This document shows positions 14,353 through 21,827 of a stretch of 33,600 nucleotides of DNA, in pieces; position 1 is the stretch's first letter, and each line of letters opens with the position of its first letter. The notes under the pieces are model-generated. The model was not told where the DNA came from and searched no databases. It saw only the letters and a program-made list of their open reading frames with translations. The position numbers and the translations under genes were made by a program. Origin of the DNA: Chloroflexota bacterium (GTDB lineage: Bacteria; Chloroflexota; Dehalococcoidia; Tepidiformales; Tepidiformaceae); assembly GCA_963169135.1 (NCBI GenBank), contig CAUJEQ010000052.1, positions 1 through 33,600 of the forward strand, in the 5' to 3' direction.

Positions 14353-15650
14353 GCGCTGATCATCCCGCCCTCAGCCGCGTGTGCAAGGTCATGCCAGAAG
14401 TCCGGGTACGAAACGCCAACTGCATCGTTCTCCACTCGAGTTTCTCCGCTGGCAAGGCTGCCCGCGATTGCGCCCAGCATCCCAATCCGGTGGTCTCCCC
14501 GGCCATCCACGCGCGCCCCGTGGAGCTTCGCGGGTCCGTGGACCGTGAAGCCGTCCGGGTGGGCAGTGATTCGCGCACCCATCCGGCCCAGGACCTCCAC
14601 CACCGCCTCGACGCGGTCGGACTCCTTCACCCGCAGTTCGGCGGCATCGCGCACAACGGTGTCACCTTCCGCAAAACACCCCAGGAGGGCGACCAGCGGG
14701 AGTTCGTCGATGGCCCGGGGCACCAGTCCGCCGGCGACCGTCGTGGCGCGCAGCTCCGAAGAGCGCACCAGGATGTCGGCCACGGGTTCGCCGCCGCTCG
14801 TTCGTTCTTCCATCAGCTCGATGGACGCCCCCATGGCCGTCAGGATGTCGAGCAGTCCCGTCCGCGTCTCGTTCACGTTAACGCCTTCGAGCACGAGTTC
14901 AGCGTCAGGGTGGCACGCAGCAAGGGCGAGCCACGGCGCGGCACTCGAAATGTCGCCGGGCACGCGCAGGCTGAGCGCGAAAAGGGGGCTGGTTGCTGGT
15001 TCGACGGTCACGGTGGTGCCGCTGACAGTGAGCGGTGCTCCCATCGCCATCAGCATTCGCTCGGTGTGGTCCCGGCTGGTGGCCGGTTCGGTGACGGCGG
15101 TCTTCCCGTCGGCATAGAGGCCCGCCAGGAGGAGCGCCGACTTGACCTGGGCGCTCGCCACCGGGCTCTGGTACCGGGTGCCCGTCAACCCGCCGCCCTT
15201 GATGACCACTGGTGCGAGCGTGTCGCCGGTCCTGGCGTGGATGTGCGCGCCCATCTGGCGCAGTGGGCCGATAACCCGTGCCATCGGCCGCTGGCGCAGC
15301 GAATCGTCGCCCGTCAGGACGCTCAGGAGCGGGTGGCCGGCGAGGAGGCCCATCAAGAGGCGCATGGTGGTTCCGCTGTTTGCGCAGTCCAGGATCTCTT
15401 CGCTTTCGAACAGCCCGTGCAGGCCCTGCCCGGTGACACGCGCTACCGGTGAACCCTCGGGCCAGTCGATCGGCACCCCCAGCGCCTCAAGACATCGCGC
15501 GGTCGCGCGCACGTCCTCGGAGTCCAGGATGCGCTCGATGGTGGCCGGCCCGTGCGCTATAGCGTTGAAAATCAATGCGCGGTGGGAGATGGACTTATCG
15601 GAAGGGACCTCGACAGTCGCGCGGATGCGGTCGGCACGGATGACCCTCAC
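14349..15650 (-). CDS. aroA: 3-phosphoshikimate 1-carboxyvinyltransferase (EPSP synthase)
   Basis: This enzyme joins PEP and shikimate-3-phosphate to give EPSP, the sixth step of the shikimate pathway. It has 433 aa of the two-domain inside-out alpha/beta fold. Diagnostic stretches are VPSDKSISHRAL (15-26), CANSGTTMRLLMGLLAG (89-105), SAQVKSALLLAGLYA (166-180), RDHTERML (193-200), ELRVKESDRVEA and GDHRIGMLGAIAG near the C-terminus. Active-site Lys19, Arg24 and the RDHTE loop are intact. The start is GTG at 15648-15650, overlapping the tyrA stop (GTGA). It ends overlapping gmk. The order tyrA-aroA-gmk is a sensible aromatic/nucleotide operon. Confidence 0.95.
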   Translation of the reverse strand: MRVIRADRIRATVEVPSDKSISHRALIFNAIAHGPATIERILDSEDVRATARCLEALGVPIDWPEGSPVARVTGQGLHGLFESEEILDCANSGTTMRLLMGLLAGHPLLSVLTGDDSLRQRPMARVIGPLRQMGAHIHARTGDTLAPVVIKGGGLTGTRYQSPVASAQVKSALLLAGLYADGKTAVTEPATSRDHTERMLMAMGAPLTVSGTTVTVEPATSPLFALSLRVPGDISSAAPWLALAACHPDAELVLEGVNVNETRTGLLDILTAMGASIELMEERTSGGEPVADILVRSSELRATTVAGGLVPRAIDELPLVALLGCFAEGDTVVRDAAELRVKESDRVEAVVEVLGRMGARITAHPDGFTVHGPAKLHGARVDGRGDHRIGMLGAIAGSLASGETRVENDAVGVSYPDFWHDLAHAAEGGMISA

Positions 15651-16681
15651 TGGTCGTCGCGGACGCCGAGTTTGCGGCGCAGTTCGGCGTCGTCCTTGGG
15701 GGCGCCAGGTCCGCGGGTCGAGACTTCCTTGAGGCGGTCGTAGAAACCTCCCACGAACATCCGCGCCATCGCGTCCTGCGCCGAAGGCGCCTGGACGCCC
15801 TCCGGCCGCCTGCGCACCGGCGGGTTCTCGATGAACGTATCGCGGTCGAGCTGTGTGCTGCGGAAGAGATCGAGCACCGGCTCGCCACCGATCTCGAGCG
15901 CCTTCTTCACCGTCGACAGCTCGTCCTGGATGCGGCTGATCCAGTGGAGGATGGCGTCACGGTTCGTGAACATAATGTCGCGCGACATCACCGGGTCGCC
16001 ACTCGCGAGCCGGGTCAGGTCGCGGAAGCCCGGCCCGGCCAGCAGCGAGGCGTCTTCCCAGCCCTGGCTGTCTCGGACCATGCGGAACAGCGCCACCGAG
16101 AGCAGGAGAGGAACATGGCTGACCGCCGCGGCGTACTGGTCATGTTCCGCAGGATCGATATAGAGCGGGATGGCTCCGAGCGTCTCGACGAGCCCCAGGA
16201 CCACGCCGACGGCCTTCTCGTCCGCGCGCGGGGAAGGCGTGATGGCCCACGTTGCATCCTTGAAGAGGTCCGCCGAAGCGGCGGAGGGGCCACTCTTCTC
16301 CTTCCCCGCCATGGGGTGGCCACCAACAAAGTTGGCCGACTCGGGGAGGTACTCCTGCGCCCAGCGCATGATGTCGGACTTCGTGCTGCAAGCGTCGGTG
16401 ATGACAACACCCGGCTCGAGGTAGCGTCCGATGTCCTGCAGAATCTGCCGTGCAGCGACGACCGGCACCGCGAGGATGACCAGGCCCGCGCCCTGGACCG
16501 CCTCTTCGAGCGACCCGACCTCCCGGTCGAGCGCGCCCATCTTCTTCGCCGTCCGGGCCGCATTCCGGTCACGGTCCGCTCCAACGATTTCGTACTGGCG
16601 GTCCGGACGCGAGGCGAGTGCGAGGCCGATCGACGTGCCGATCAGGCCGGTACCAATAATGCTAACGCGCGACTGTGGCAT
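15647..16681 (-). CDS. tyrA: Prephenate (or arogenate) dehydrogenase
   Basis: This NAD(P)-dependent oxidative decarboxylase makes 4-hydroxyphenylpyruvate (or tyrosine from arogenate). From ATG 16679-16681 it has 344 aa. It shows the Rossmann signature IIGTGLIGTSIGLAL (8-22), VILAVPV (68-74), TDACSTKSDIM (95-105), GGHPMAGKEKSG (120-131) with the catalytic-region His122, SHVPLLLS (188-195) and AGPGFRDLTR (215-224). The last 50 residues form a polar tail and no ACT domain is present, so tyrosine feedback through ACT is not expected. AGGGG lies about 6 nt ahead of the ATG, which rules out the longer upstream frame. It is followed by aroA with a 4-nt overlap. Confidence 0.93.
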   Translation of the reverse strand: MPQSRVSIIGTGLIGTSIGLALASRPDRQYEIVGADRDRNAARTAKKMGALDREVGSLEEAVQGAGLVILAVPVVAARQILQDIGRYLEPGVVITDACSTKSDIMRWAQEYLPESANFVGGHPMAGKEKSGPSAASADLFKDATWAITPSPRADEKAVGVVLGLVETLGAIPLYIDPAEHDQYAAAVSHVPLLLSVALFRMVRDSQGWEDASLLAGPGFRDLTRLASGDPVMSRDIMFTNRDAILHWISRIQDELSTVKKALEIGGEPVLDLFRSTQLDRDTFIENPPVRRRPEGVQAPSAQDAMARMFVGGFYDRLKEVSTRGPGAPKDDAELRRKLGVRDDQ

Positions 16682-16715
16682 GTCGACCCCTGGGAGTTCC
16701 TGCGAAATGGGCAGG

Positions 16716-16721
16716 ATTGTA
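16716..16721 (-). promoter_or_regulatory. -10 element upstream of tyrA
   Basis: On the minus strand TACAAT (complement of 16716-16721) is a 5/6 match. It gives a leader of about 28 nt that carries the tyrA ribosome-binding site. The -35 region is weak. An AGCCTTAGGCT near-palindrome lies just upstream and might be an operator. Confidence 0.35.
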
Positions 16722-16794
16722 AGCCTAAGGCTAGCACAGGTTCGGTATGGCTTTCGCGAACCCTGCGCCGGCGGCAGATCCGGCATCCTGCTGG

Positions 16795-17487
16795 CTACAG
16801 GATCAGGTTGAAGATGTCGTCGTAGACGAGGCCAATGAGCCACCTCAACGGGCTCAGTTCCGGCGCGATGAACCCGATGGCGATGAGGGCCATCAGGATG
16901 CCCGGACCGTACGGCTCGAGGCGTTCGAGACCGCGGGCCGCTTCACGCGGAAGTATCCCGACAGCAACCTTGAAACCATCAAGCGGGGCGATGGGTATCA
17001 GGTTGAAGATGCCCAGGAGAATATTGATGCTGATGATGAAGAAAAGGAACAGCCAGAGAAAGTCCTCGCCCGAACCGCGCTGGATGATGTTCTCGATGCT
17101 GCCGAACCTGGTTTCGACGAATCCCATCTTCAAAGGCAGCGCCGCCAGTGCGGCAAAGAAGAAGTTTGAGGCCGGCCCCGCGAACGCCACGATGGCATTG
17201 CCGCGCCTTGGCCCGCCACGCAGGCGCCACGGGTTCACGGGAGTCGGTTTCGCCCACCCGAACCCGAACAGCAACACCAGGACGGACCCGATCGGGTTCA
17301 GGTGGGCCAGCGGGTTGAGTGTGAGGCGGCCCGCCCGCGCGGCCGTGTCGTCACCGAGTTCGTGCGCTGCCCAGGCGTGGCTGAACTCGTGAAAGGCAAG
17401 GCCGGTGAAGATTGCGACTGCGGTGGCAGCCAGATAAATAAGAAGGACCTCGGGATTCTCCGCGAGGTCTTGGAAATACCAGATCAT
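16795..17487 (-). CDS. Site-2 protease family (M50) membrane metalloprotease
   Basis: This 230-aa intramembrane zinc protease belongs to the M50B group. HEFSHAWAAHELGD (HExxH at about 33-37 from this start) gives two zinc His and the catalytic Glu, and NLIPIAPLDGFKV (162-174) gives the third ligand, Asp. It has about five to six membrane segments and the NPLAHLNPIGSV loop typical of the family. It lacks a PDZ domain, so it is a minimal type. The substrate is unknown; related enzymes cut membrane-bound anti-sigma factors or leftover signal peptides. ATG 17485-17487 is preferred over the GTG six codons upstream because TAACAT (complement of 17496-17501) sits 8 nt ahead, fitting a leaderless message; neither start has a ribosome-binding site. 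It lies 113 bp upstream of tyrA on the same strand. Confidence 0.88.
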   Translation of the reverse strand: MIWYFQDLAENPEVLLIYLAATAVAIFTGLAFHEFSHAWAAHELGDDTAARAGRLTLNPLAHLNPIGSVLVLLFGFGWAKPTPVNPWRLRGGPRRGNAIVAFAGPASNFFFAALAALPLKMGFVETRFGSIENIIQRGSGEDFLWLFLFFIISINILLGIFNLIPIAPLDGFKVAVGILPREAARGLERLEPYGPGILMALIAIGFIAPELSPLRWLIGLVYDDIFNLIL

Positions 17488-17505
17488 GCGCAGAAATGTT
17501 AGCAC

Positions 17506-17744
17506 AGGTGCTCGATTGGGCCGTGCTTACCGGTCCCTCCACCGGTTAACGGTGATTGACGGGATAGATCCCGGTTGTTACGTTCGGCCACAGGTTGGCG
17601 TCAGGAAGGCGCTTGCCGGCCGCCGGTTGGCGGTTGACGCGGTACCGCGGGGGTACCGGGCTTCATCGATGCGGGGCCGAAGCGCTGGAGTCGAGCCGGC
17701 GTCAGACCTGGGTGGCTGGCCACCCTCAAGCGCGAGGTAGCCGC
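17506..17744. other. 239-bp divergent intergenic region with several inverted repeats
   Basis: This lies between the protease gene (-) and the first propeller gene (+). It holds two ACCGGT palindromes spaced by 6 bp (17529-17534 and 17541-17546, within a TTACCGGT/ACCGGTTAA inverted repeat). It also holds a possible promoter TTGACG (17556-17561) with TACGTT (17579-17584) at 17-bp spacing, reading right. GGGTGG (17710-17715)/CCACCC (17720-17725) forms a hairpin just before the ribosome-binding site. The leader would be about 150 nt. No known RNA family fits. Confidence 0.4.
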
Positions 17745-18860
17745 GTGCTCGTTCCCGGGGTTCGCCACGGTATTCACGTGCCACGCAGTCTCATTCCACT
17801 TTCGCTCGGGACGTTCGCTGTTGTTGCAGCGGTTGTCGCCTGGGCTGTCTTCGGCCCACGCCAGACCGGGACGGACGTGGCGCCAATGGTTGCCGCACCC
17901 CTCGGCGACGTGCGCGCTATCGCGTACTCCGTCCCGGCCGAGGGTGGCGTCGACCACCTGGTTGTCCGCAATGCCGCGACGGGCTCAGAACCGGAGCTCG
18001 TCGCCGTGATTCCGCACTTCCCCGGCTTCCATGCCAGGGGTTCGGCGTCTCCTCTCGGTGACCGGGTAGCCGTCCTGTCCGTCACCTCCGGCGTGTTTGC
18101 GTCGCTCTACGTGGTCGATGTCGCAGCTCGCGAGACCACCGCCGTGAACGGCAGCCTGGACTATCTCAGCGCGTTGGCGTGGTCCCCGGATGGCCAGCGC
18201 CTCGCGGCAGTCCAATCTTCCGCCGAGGACGGCTCCAGGGTGGCGCGGGTGCTCGAATTCGATGTCGCCGCCGGTGCGGCCCGGATGGTGGCTGAGTTCC
18301 GGAATCCATTCGCGGTGGCGCCGGTCGGGTACAGCATCGATGGCGAGCGGCTGTTTGTCGTTGTCGTCGACGAGACCGGGTCGCACCTCTGGGAACGGCG
18401 CGGTGGCGAAGTCCGGCGCCTGGCCGAACTCAGCCCCGGACGGACGCGAGACTGGGCACTCAGTCCGGGAGGCTCACGCCTGGCGTTCGTCGATGTGCTC
18501 GGGGGGGGCTCGCGTACCTACGTCGGCCGTGTCCTGACCATCGCAACCGGCACCATCTCCACGCAGCCGGCGGAAAAGGACCAGCTCGGCGCCGCCTGGG
18601 AACCGGGATCGCCAGTCCCGGTGTTTGGCGGTCCCGGGGGCGCCCTGGCACTGGAAGAGCCCGGCCCCGAAGGGGGCTACGTGGTCCCGCTGGACTGGGC
18701 CCCGGCAGGCGACACCTGGGTCGCAACCGTCATCGTCCCCGGCGCGGATCGGACGCTCCGCGCCGAGGAGTTCATTGAGCTACAGACCCGGTCGTCCCGC
18801 GAGCGGATTGCGGTCGAACCGGGATCATCATTCTTCGGCTGGGTCCGAAGCCTCGACTAA
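17745..18860 (+). CDS. Membrane-anchored beta-propeller (TolB/WD40-like) protein 1
   Basis: This 371-aa protein has a single N-terminal hydrophobic segment (about 15-36, SLIPLSLGTFAVVAAVVAWAVF in part). An extracytoplasmic part follows with repeated beta-propeller blades. The clearest are YLSALAWSPDGQRLAAVQSS, TRDWALSPGGSRLAFVD and LGAAWEPGSPVPVFGG. Such TolB/WD40-like repeats usually mediate binding. GTG 17745 is chosen because GAGGT (17734-17738) is about 7 nt upstream; GTG 17778 is an in-frame alternative still keeping the membrane anchor. The next gene is a clear paralogue, and a cell-wall lytic protein follows, so the three are probably one envelope operon. No catalytic motif is seen. 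The function is unknown. Confidence 0.75.
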   Translation: MLVPGVRHGIHVPRSLIPLSLGTFAVVAAVVAWAVFGPRQTGTDVAPMVAAPLGDVRAIAYSVPAEGGVDHLVVRNAATGSEPELVAVIPHFPGFHARGSASPLGDRVAVLSVTSGVFASLYVVDVAARETTAVNGSLDYLSALAWSPDGQRLAAVQSSAEDGSRVARVLEFDVAAGAARMVAEFRNPFAVAPVGYSIDGERLFVVVVDETGSHLWERRGGEVRRLAELSPGRTRDWALSPGGSRLAFVDVLGGGSRTYVGRVLTIATGTISTQPAEKDQLGAAWEPGSPVPVFGGPGGALALEEPGPEGGYVVPLDWAPAGDTWVATVIVPGADRTLRAEEFIELQTRSSRERIAVEPGSSFFGWVRSLD

Positions 18861-18882
18861 TCAAACGTACGGAGCTCACTCT

Positions 18883-20004
18883 TTGGCTGTTTCACGACGG
18901 ACCATGGCCGCACAAACCAGTGTCTCCCGCCTCATCATCGGAGTGACGGTGCTGGCCGCCATCATCGCCATCGCGCCGATTGTCGCCGCTGCCTTCGGCA
19001 TTTCAGGGCAGCGGGTGGTCCCGCGCACTGCCTTCGCGAGCGCACCGTCCGGCAACTACGCCGTGGTCTCGAGGACCGAAGGCCAGTACGACATCGTGGC
19101 CGTCGCCTGGGCCGAGAACCCCGGCGCCATCACCGAGGTGGCCCGTGTCCCGCACATCGACGGCATGGGCGCCACGGGCTCGGTCTCTCCCGATGGAACG
19201 AAGGTCGCCCTGGTGGCGGTCGATGCCGGGACCGCCACGCGACCGGTCGCATCGCTGATTACGGTCGACCTGGTAACCGGCGAGCTCTTCCGTGCAGCCC
19301 TGAACATCGAGCCGAACCAGGTGCCTGTCTGGGCGCCTGACAGCCAGTCGCTTGTGGTCACGCGAGGTGTGGCCTCGGGCACCTCGTCCGGCGCGATACA
19401 GGTCCTCCGCGTGGCCCTCCGCGGCACCGAGGACGTGCTCTGGACGCGCGACGCTGTTCTGGCGGTGTTCCCCGTCGGCTACGATCCCTCCGACTCGCTG
19501 ATCGCCGTGGTCATCGACGGGCGGGGTTCGACGGTCACACGCGCCGGCACAGACACGCTCTCGCTGGGGACGGCTATCACCCGGGACTGGCAGCTAAGCC
19601 CCGACGGCGCCCGGCTTGCCTACGTGGAAGCGAACACCGACAACGGCCTGCGTTACGTGGCTCGGACCGTCTCGCTGAGCGGCGCCACATCCGTCCAGGC
19701 ACAGTCGCTCTCTGCCGAAATCACGGCACTGGGCGTAGCCTGGGAGCCCAAGAGTGATCACCCGACCTTCGGAGTCGAACCAGGCCAAGAGACCGGCGGC
19801 GTCAGTGCCCAGGCCCTCAAGGCCGATGCCGGCGGATTCGACGTCCCCCTGGCATACGCGCCCGACGGCTCAACTCTGGCTGTGATGCGCTGGTCGGGTG
19901 AGAGCTTCCTCGATGCGGGTTCCGCGCGGTTGGAGCTGGTGGATGCGTCCGGCCGTGCCGCTATAGATGACTACACAAGGTTCCTCGGATGGGCGCGACG
20001 CTAG
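18883..20004 (+). CDS. Membrane-anchored beta-propeller protein 2 (tandem paralogue)
   Basis: This 373-aa protein has the same plan as its neighbour: an N-terminal anchor (RLIIGVTVLAAIIAIAPIVA, about 16-35) and a propeller outside the membrane. Matching blocks are ITRDWQLSPDGARLAYVE, LGVAWEPKSDHPTFGVEPG, GGFDVPLAYAPDGSTLAVM and the C-terminal YTRFLGWARR. These align in order with TRDWALSPGGSRLAFVD, LGAAWEPGSPVPVFGG, GGYVVPLDWAPAGDTWVAT and SSFFGWVRSLD of the upstream protein, so the pair arose by duplication. The TTG start has GGAG (18871-18874) 8 nt ahead; ATG 18904 is an alternative. It overlaps the transglycosylase gene by 16 nt. The exact role is not known; a sensor or scaffold at the cell surface is inferred. 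Confidence 0.75.
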   Translation: MAVSRRTMAAQTSVSRLIIGVTVLAAIIAIAPIVAAAFGISGQRVVPRTAFASAPSGNYAVVSRTEGQYDIVAVAWAENPGAITEVARVPHIDGMGATGSVSPDGTKVALVAVDAGTATRPVASLITVDLVTGELFRAALNIEPNQVPVWAPDSQSLVVTRGVASGTSSGAIQVLRVALRGTEDVLWTRDAVLAVFPVGYDPSDSLIAVVIDGRGSTVTRAGTDTLSLGTAITRDWQLSPDGARLAYVEANTDNGLRYVARTVSLSGATSVQAQSLSAEITALGVAWEPKSDHPTFGVEPGQETGGVSAQALKADAGGFDVPLAYAPDGSTLAVMRWSGESFLDAGSARLELVDASGRAAIDDYTRFLGWARR

Positions 20005-21818
20005 AACGATTCGCCGCGATGGCGGCCCTCGTCGCGCTTGCGTGTGCGTTCGCCGTCGGCAGTCCCGAATCGGGGAAGGCCGACCACTACGCGTGCCACC
20101 TGCCGAACCGTGGCTGGGGTTTCGACACCTACGAGTTTGAGGACTATGGCCAGCAATACGGGCGCGTGATCGAGCTTGCCGCCCGCGGGCTTGCCGTGCC
20201 GCAGGCGTACACGCTGAGCAACGGCGAAGTCATCGACGTAACCTACCAGGGCGTGGAAAGCGGCCCACGCTCGGCGCGCCTCCCGGCGGACAAAGCGAAC
20301 AGCATCCCCCCGTCGCTGTACAAAGCGATTGCCTGGATCGAATCCGACTATGGCAACGCGTCCCACAGCACGCCCTATGGCGGCGTCGGTTCCATCCTCC
20401 TGTCGATGGACTGCGGCTACGGCATCGGTCAGATCACGAGTGGCATGGGTCACTTGGCGGCCCCGCCGGCGCTCGACGTGCGCGTCCCTTCCGCACGCCA
20501 GGCGATCATCGGCACACATCCGATGTTCAATGTCGCCGAAGGTATTCGCATCCTGGCCGACAAGTGGAATAACGCCCCCGATCTCCGCCCTGTCGCCGGC
20601 AATGGCGACCCGCTGGCGCTCGAGGACTGGTACTACGCCGTCTGGAGCTACAACGGTTTCGCCTTCAGCAACCACCCCCTCAACCCGGCGAAGGACCCGC
20701 TCCGCGGGACAGTGTGGAACTGTGGAGACCCCAACGCACCGGGCTACGGCGTGTTTAACCGAAGCGACTACACCTATAACGAGGTGGTATACGGCTGCTT
20801 GCGCTACCCGCCGGTGGCGAAGGGCGCCACGTACCCGCCGCCGCTGGGCCAGCCCGGGGCACCGCCGCCCGCCGCTGGCGGCGCCAAGTTCGAGCCCGGG
20901 GACGCCGGCGTCGTCACCGGCACGGGCAACTGCCTGAATCTTCGCGCGGAACCGGCAAGCCCAACCGTCGTCACCTGCCTCTCCGACGGGACGGTGGTCA
21001 CCGTCCTGGGCGGTCCGGCTTCGGCCAATGGGCTGACCTGGTGGAACATCCAGGCGGCAGAATTCACCGGCTGGTCGGCCGACGAGTTCCTGACGAAAGT
21101 CACCAAACCCGACCCCGAAGCTCCCGTGAACCCGGAGGGCCGGCTCTGGCCGCCCCAGGTGTTCACGATGCCCAGCCTCACTGTGCCCCAGGTTGCATCG
21201 GCGCTCACAGCCGAGAACTACAACAGCTGCTCTGACGGGAGCTTCGACGAAGGCTGCGCTTCGATGGACTTCCCCACGACGATCCCCGAACTCGAAATCG
21301 TGCCCCACTTCGACACGACGCCGCCGGTCGATCCCGCTCTTGCGGCAGTGTTCCTGGGGAACCCGCAACTCCAGGTCGTTGGCGACCGCGCCGTTTCCAT
21401 CACCGCGAGCAAGACCAGTGCTACGTCGTCTGCCATCACCGTCCGCAACACGGGGACGTGGATCGCCCCATTCCGGGTGCGGACATCCGCCTCCTGGCTG
21501 ATCGTCCGGCACCCGAGCGACCCGCCAGGCCGCGTGGTCGACGGCGGCGTCGCCATCGGCAGCGAGACAGACGTGGTTGTGCAGAAGACGCCCCGGATCG
21601 CAACCCGTGGCCGGGACTCGGAACTGCAGATTACCGTCGATGCGGCCAACCTCCCAGAGGGTCAGCTCACCGGCACGATCATCATCGAGCCGCTGCTGGG
21701 CGGCGGCGGCATCACGACCATCACCGTGCAGGTCACCCGCGACAACACCGGAGGTGGAGCCCCGGGCCCCGGCTTCAAGTCGGTGCTGCCCGGGATCACC
21801 TACGAGGGCTCGCCGTAG
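19989..21818 (+). CDS. Secreted lytic-transglycosylase-like protein with SH3 and Ig-like domains
   Basis: This 609-aa exported protein has a signal peptide (1 to about 31, core MAALVALACAFAVG). A lysozyme-fold domain (about 100-280) has SIPPSLYKAIAWIESDYGN with the likely catalytic Glu118, GYGIGQITSGMG (143-154) and YYAVWSYNGFAFSNHP (215-230), as in Slt-type transglycosylases. A proline-rich linker (283-298), a bacterial SH3 domain (about 303-372, TGTGNCLNLRAEPA to GWSADEFL) and a C-terminal beta-sandwich resembling BACON/Ig repeats (about 455-585) follow. It should cut or bind peptidoglycan outside the membrane. Four paired Cys in the linker regions may form disulfides. AAGG lies 8 nt before the ATG, within the end of the upstream propeller gene. 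The stop is 9 bp from the convergent EF-G gene, with no terminator visible. Confidence 0.82.
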   Translation: MGATLERFAAMAALVALACAFAVGSPESGKADHYACHLPNRGWGFDTYEFEDYGQQYGRVIELAARGLAVPQAYTLSNGEVIDVTYQGVESGPRSARLPADKANSIPPSLYKAIAWIESDYGNASHSTPYGGVGSILLSMDCGYGIGQITSGMGHLAAPPALDVRVPSARQAIIGTHPMFNVAEGIRILADKWNNAPDLRPVAGNGDPLALEDWYYAVWSYNGFAFSNHPLNPAKDPLRGTVWNCGDPNAPGYGVFNRSDYTYNEVVYGCLRYPPVAKGATYPPPLGQPGAPPPAAGGAKFEPGDAGVVTGTGNCLNLRAEPASPTVVTCLSDGTVVTVLGGPASANGLTWWNIQAAEFTGWSADEFLTKVTKPDPEAPVNPEGRLWPPQVFTMPSLTVPQVASALTAENYNSCSDGSFDEGCASMDFPTTIPELEIVPHFDTTPPVDPALAAVFLGNPQLQVVGDRAVSITASKTSATSSAITVRNTGTWIAPFRVRTSASWLIVRHPSDPPGRVVDGGVAIGSETDVVVQKTPRIATRGRDSELQITVDAANLPEGQLTGTIIIEPLLGGGGITTITVQVTRDNTGGGAPGPGFKSVLPGITYEGSP

Positions 21819-21827
21819 CCCTGGCAG

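Noticed and set aside
17506-17744. Possible c-di-AMP (ydaO) riboswitch ahead of the envelope operon
   Set aside because: Fragments such as GGTACC and CGTCAG occur, but the essential GGGTGAATC-like core is missing.
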